Assembly: GCA_947624385.1 (NCBI GenBank)
Contig: CANQJZ010000003.1
Span: forward strand, 1-64,000
Length of the DNA stretch: 64,000 bases
Reading direction: 5' to 3'
Origin: an uncultured Oscillospiraceae bacterium
GTDB lineage: Bacteria; Bacillota; Clostridia; Oscillospirales; Oscillospiraceae
The position numbers and the translations under genes were made by a program. Shown one piece after another: positions 61,116 through 64,000 of this stretch. Under the pieces are notes generated by a model that saw only the letters and a list, made by a program, of their open reading frames with translations, searched no databases and was not told where the DNA came from. Within the stretch, counting starts at the first letter, position 1; each line of letters begins with the position of its first letter.

Positions 61116-61961
61116 TCACAGCGCCGTTTTGTAGCACATATACGCCCCCACGCACCGAAACCCCAGGGCCAGCGCGTCCGCCTGGGTCTCGTCGTCGTTA
61201 AAAAACACCATGGACCCGGCCCCGTCGGCCCTGGCCCCGTTCAGCGCCGCCGTCACCAGCGCCCGGTAGGCCCGCTCGTCATAGCCGTCGGCGAAAAACA
61301 GCGCGAATATCTCCCCCATCTCGCTGTCCCGCCGGGCCTGAAGCGCTCCCATCGGCACGCCGCCGGGCATATACAGCAGCAGCCGCTACTCGTCCATGTC
61401 CGCCAGCAGCCGGTCCGAGTTCCAGTACATATCCTCAACCTGGGCGTGGAGGGCCCGGAACAGGTCATAATTCTCCCGCGTCACCGGTACCACGTCCGGG
61501 TCCTGCGGCCGGACCTCGTATCGGTCCAGGTCGAACACGTCGTTGAAGTCCCGCTCGATGCAGGCAAAGCCCCCGGCTTCCAATGCCGCTTCCGCCTGGG
61601 TGTTCTCCCCGGGGAATTTCATATAGAGCTCGCTTCCGGGAAAGCGCTCCCGGGCGAAGGCGGTGAACTCCGCTATGGCGTCGCCCATCCCCTCGGCGAT
61701 ATTGAAGGAGCAGGTGTCCAGATATTTGTCCTCGGCGAGATAATAATAGTGTATCCACCCGGCGATTTTGCCGTCCCGCTCATAGAGCAAAATGTCCTCG
61801 TTCGCCCGCTCATAGGCCCGCAGGGACCGCTCCACAAAATCCGCCTTGGTCTTTATCCCGTCGGTATAGGTGGGATAGCCGGACCGGGCCGGGTCCAGCG
61901 CCAGGGCGTATATAAAGTCTATGTATTTGTCAAAATCCTCTCTCTTCAGCGGCGTCAGCAT
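61116..61961 (-). pseudogene. GNAT-like acetyltransferase gene with in-frame TAG
   Basis: The frame from the ATG at 61961 (MLTPLKREDFDKYIDFIY; AGGAG upstream) runs for 191 codons to a TAG at 61386-61388, then continues in the same frame for 90 codons, through RLLLYMPGGVPMGALQARRD and ALALGFRCVGAYMCYKTAL. The second part is a normal acetyltransferase C-terminus. The product seems a two-domain GNAT-like enzyme broken by one nonsense change; readthrough is possible but unsupported. Confidence 0.75.
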
Positions 61962-62014
61962 GGTTTTGTCTCCTGTGGTATGTTTTAGGGGTGATGGAGC
62001 GATGTAAGCGACGA

Positions 62015-62188
62015 TCATTCGTCCGGTTTGCCGTTCTTCCCACTCCGCATGATCTTGGATATGCAGTACACAAGAAGCAGCACAGATCCCGCCAGGCGCA
62101 TGACATCCTGAGGGACGCCCTCCACAAAGAAGCTCCCCAGCAATAAAACGACGCTGATCGCCCCCAGCACAGAAATGACTTTATTCAT
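62015..62188 (-). CDS. small two-helix membrane protein
   Basis: A 57-residue protein, MNKVISVLGAISVVLLLGS then FFVEGVPQDVMRLAGSVLL and a basic C-terminus (KIMRSGKNGKPDE). Two hydrophobic segments flank a short acidic loop. GGAGG lies 9 bases before the ATG at 62188; another ATG two codons earlier is less well spaced. It sits 15 bases after the RNA methyltransferase stop. Function unknown. Confidence 0.65.
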   Translation of the reverse strand: MNKVISVLGAISVVLLLGSFFVEGVPQDVMRLAGSVLLLVYCISKIMRSGKNGKPDE

Positions 62189-62203
62189 GTGCATTGTCCT
62201 CCT

Positions 62204-63310
62204 TCAATAGTACATATTTAAATAACACAGTATCATCCCGTTGTAGAGCTTTCTCCGTTTGGTCGCCGGCGCGCCGTAAAAGCGCTCGAAGTCCGGCTCG
62301 GAGGATATGATGTACTGTTTCCAGCCCTCTAACCGGCCCAACGTCCGGCCCATGTCCCGGTAAAGCGCCTGGGCCTCCTGCCGTTCCATCATCCGCTCCC
62401 CGTAGGGCGGGTTGCACACGATCGCGCCCTTGTCCCAGGGGGCAGAGGCGGTGCGGGCATCGGAAACAGAAAAAGTTATGTCAACTTCAACTCCCGCCCG
62501 GCGGGCGTTTTCCCTTGCCAGGGCCATGGCCTTGGGGTCTATATCGGAGGCGAAGATATGGTAAGGGCCGGGGTATTCCAGGCTCCTTGCCTCGTCCTTT
62601 GCGTCGGCCCAGATCTTATCCGCCGCGATGGGCCAGTGCTGGGCGGCAAAGGGGCGGTCCAGCCCCGGCGCCCGGTTATGGGCAATGAGGGCCGCCTCGA
62701 TGGGAATAGTCCCGCTGCCGCAGAAGGGGTCCCAGAGAGCGTCCCGGCCCCGGTAGCGGGCCAGACCCACCAGCGCCGCCGCCAGCGTCTCCCGCAATGG
62801 CGCGGCCACGTGGCCCGGCCGGTAGCCCCGCTTAAATAGCGGCGCGCCGGTGGTATCCAGAAATATCTCCGCCCGGTCCCTGACGATGGAAAATTGCAGC
62901 TGATAGAGCGGGCCTGTCTCGCTCAGCCATTGGGTGCGGTAAGTCTGACCCAGCTTCACCGCCGAGGCTTTTTTGATGATCCGCTGGCAGTCCGGCACCG
63001 AGTGCAGGGCCGAGTCCAGGCAGTACCCCTTCACGGGGAACTGGCCGTCTCGGGGAATAAAGTCCCCCAGCGGCAGGGCCTTCACGCCCTCGAACAGCGC
63101 GTCGAAAGTTTTGGCCTCGAACCCGCCCAGCCGCAGCAGCACCCGCTCCCCGGTCCGAAGGCGGATGTTGGCCCTGGCGCAGGCGGACATGTCCCCGGTA
63201 AAGCGGACCCGGCCGTTTTCCGCCCGCACGTCGCCAAGGCCCATGCGCCGCAGCTCCTCGGCGCACGGCCCCTCCAGGCCAAACAAACAGGGGACGACAA
63301 ATTCAAACAT
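62204..63310 (-). CDS. THUMP-domain class I rRNA methyltransferase (RlmL/YpsC-like)
   Basis: A 368-residue enzyme. The N-terminal THUMP part reads FEFVVPCLFGLEGPCAEELRR. The RFM block HKRGYRP-like LFKRGYRPGHVAAPLRETLAAALV is followed by LWDPFCGSGTIPIEAALIA (SAM binding) and IVCNPPYGERM, the NPPY motif of base-amino methyltransferases. It likely makes m2G in 23S rRNA. The ATG at 63310 has AAGGAG upstream; the longer frame would come from a repeat. Confidence 0.92.
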   Translation of the reverse strand: MFEFVVPCLFGLEGPCAEELRRMGLGDVRAENGRVRFTGDMSACARANIRLRTGERVLLRLGGFEAKTFDALFEGVKALPLGDFIPRDGQFPVKGYCLDSALHSVPDCQRIIKKASAVKLGQTYRTQWLSETGPLYQLQFSIVRDRAEIFLDTTGAPLFKRGYRPGHVAAPLRETLAAALVGLARYRGRDALWDPFCGSGTIPIEAALIAHNRAPGLDRPFAAQHWPIAADKIWADAKDEARSLEYPGPYHIFASDIDPKAMALARENARRAGVEVDITFSVSDARTASAPWDKGAIVCNPPYGERMMERQEAQALYRDMGRTLGRLEGWKQYIISSEPDFERFYGAPATKRRKLYNGMILCYLNMYY

Positions 63311-63332
63311 ATGATCCTTCTCCTTATCGAAA

Positions 63333-63490
63333 GCCTCCCCTGTGCAAGGGGAGGTGGCTTGGCCGTCAGGCCAAGACGGAGGGGTTGTAACAGGGTCCTC
63401 ACGCGGCACTCTTATCGTGCGGGGGCGAGCGACGACGACAACCCCCCAGTCAGCGCTTTGCGCTGCCAGCCCCCCTTACACAGGGGGGCC
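63333..63490 (+). repeat. palindromic two-module repeat, L-R order
   Basis: GCCTCCCCTGTGCAAGGGG, a TTGGCCGTCAGGCCAA hairpin, GGAGGGGTTGT, a ~60-base variable centre, GACAACCCCCCAGTCAGCGC, TTTGCGCTG and CCCCCCTTACACAGGGGGG. The tip has one change (GTGCAA) relative to the 19413 copy. Confidence 0.85.
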
Positions 63491-63509
63491 GTTCAAAACG
63501 GTAGATTTA

Positions 63510-64000
63510 TTACAGCGTGATCTTCGTCACATCCTTATCCCCGGCGAGATACCGCGTCTCCCGCCCGTGGCAGGTGAACAGCAGCACCTGGCGCTTTTCC
63601 GCCACGGACTTCAAAAGCTCCAGCGCCCGCTCCATGCGCTGCTGGTCAAAGGCCACCAGCGCGTCGTCCAATATGATGGGGCATCCCTGTTCCTCGGGCA
63701 GCACCAGCTCGCACACCGCCAGCCGCAGGGCCAGATACAGCTGATCCCGCGCCCCCTGGGACAGGTAATCCGCCTCCCAGCCCACCGCCTCGCCGGTGAG
63801 CCGCGCTTTGGCGGACAGGTCCCGTGCCAGGGTGATCTCGTCGTACCGGCCGTCGGTGAGCGCGCCGAAAAGCTCCGCCGCCCGCTGGGCCAGCACCGGG
63901 GAGAACTTCTCCCGCAGCCCCAGGTCGGCCTGCTCCAGCGTCTGGGCCGCCAGGGTCAGGGCGCTCTCCTGGACCAGCAGCGCCTCCCGGCGGCGCGCCA
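63510..64000 (-). CDS. AAA-family ATPase, C-terminal part (YhaN/SbcC-like)
   Basis: The 5' part lies outside the window; the frame is open to its edge. The visible 162 residues hold a coiled segment (LTLAAQTLEQADLGLREKF), then YLSQGARDQLYLALRLAV, an ABC-type signature, Walker B CPIILDDALVAFD and the switch LLFTCHGRE. This is the C-terminal lobe of an SMC-like ATPase of the YhaN kind, often paired with a SbcD/YhaO nuclease, which would lie beyond the window. Confidence 0.85.
   Translation of the reverse strand, partial: ARRREALLVQESALTLAAQTLEQADLGLREKFSPVLAQRAAELFGALTDGRYDEITLARDLSAKARLTGEAVGWEADYLSQGARDQLYLALRLAVCELVLPEEQGCPIILDDALVAFDQQRMERALELLKSVAEKRQVLLFTCHGRETRYLAGDKDVTKITL

Overview
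The window looks like chromosomal DNA of a high-GC gut-type Clostridia, most likely Oscillospiraceae. The evidence is AGGAGG ribosome-binding sites throughout, a HrcA/CIRCE-controlled groES-groEL, PyrR attenuation upstream of pyrR-uraA, a clostridial FeoA-FeoA-FeoB-Cys-rich-peptide operon, PadR/DUF2812 and LytTR/GHKL regulatory pairs, Spy0128-like pilin domains and a coding GC near 60-65%. The species cannot be named from the sequence alone. No rRNA or CRISPR array is seen. There is one tRNA, tRNA-Ser(GGA).

Layout. 1-12.6 kb: end of an IS30 transposase, MATE exporter, phosphatases, M23 hydrolase, RarA, endonuclease III, an MMPL exporter with a secreted partner, an acyltransferase and TrmB. 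12.6-19.5 kb: a secreted Fn3 protein ending in a DnaJ-type zinc finger, then a four-gene GldA/GldG/DUF4340-type ABC operon. 19.5-24.5 kb: uraA-pyrR under a PyrR attenuator, mutY, a lipoprotein, and a hexapeptide acyltransferase with an acyl-carrier-like protein. 24.5-34.2 kb: GH51 arabinofuranosidase convergent with an esterase, TrhA, an F420-ligase-like protein with an ATP-grasp protein, GreA, and folC-fchA-folD. 34.2-37.7 kb: tRNA-Ser, a hairpin-rich non-coding stretch, and an XRE regulator with an ABC exporter. 37.7-45.2 kb: a giant cell-wall adhesin whose 5' end is truncated and frameshifted directly against a serine recombinase gene. 45.4-50 kb: the feo operon behind three palindromic operators, then PadR/DUF2812. 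50-55.3 kb: a LytTR two-component system with a decayed double-glycine peptide nearby, a second F420-ligase-like gene fused in an operon with NlpC/P60, and a candidate type I toxin-antitoxin locus. 55.3-64 kb: groESL, YitT, a nitrilase-family amidase, a CPBP protease with a DinB-like protein, a broken GNAT gene, a THUMP methyltransferase, and a partial YhaN/SbcC-type ATPase.

Two dispersed repeat families stand out. One is a two-module palindromic element found at seven or more intergenic places, in two orders that are inside-out versions of each other. The other is a double-hairpin element whose first stem shows compensatory base changes between copies.

The most interesting loci are the recombinase/adhesin junction, the candidate type I toxin-antitoxin pair at about 54.7-55.2 kb, the two F420-ligase-like genes in cell-wall-flavoured contexts, and the repeat families.
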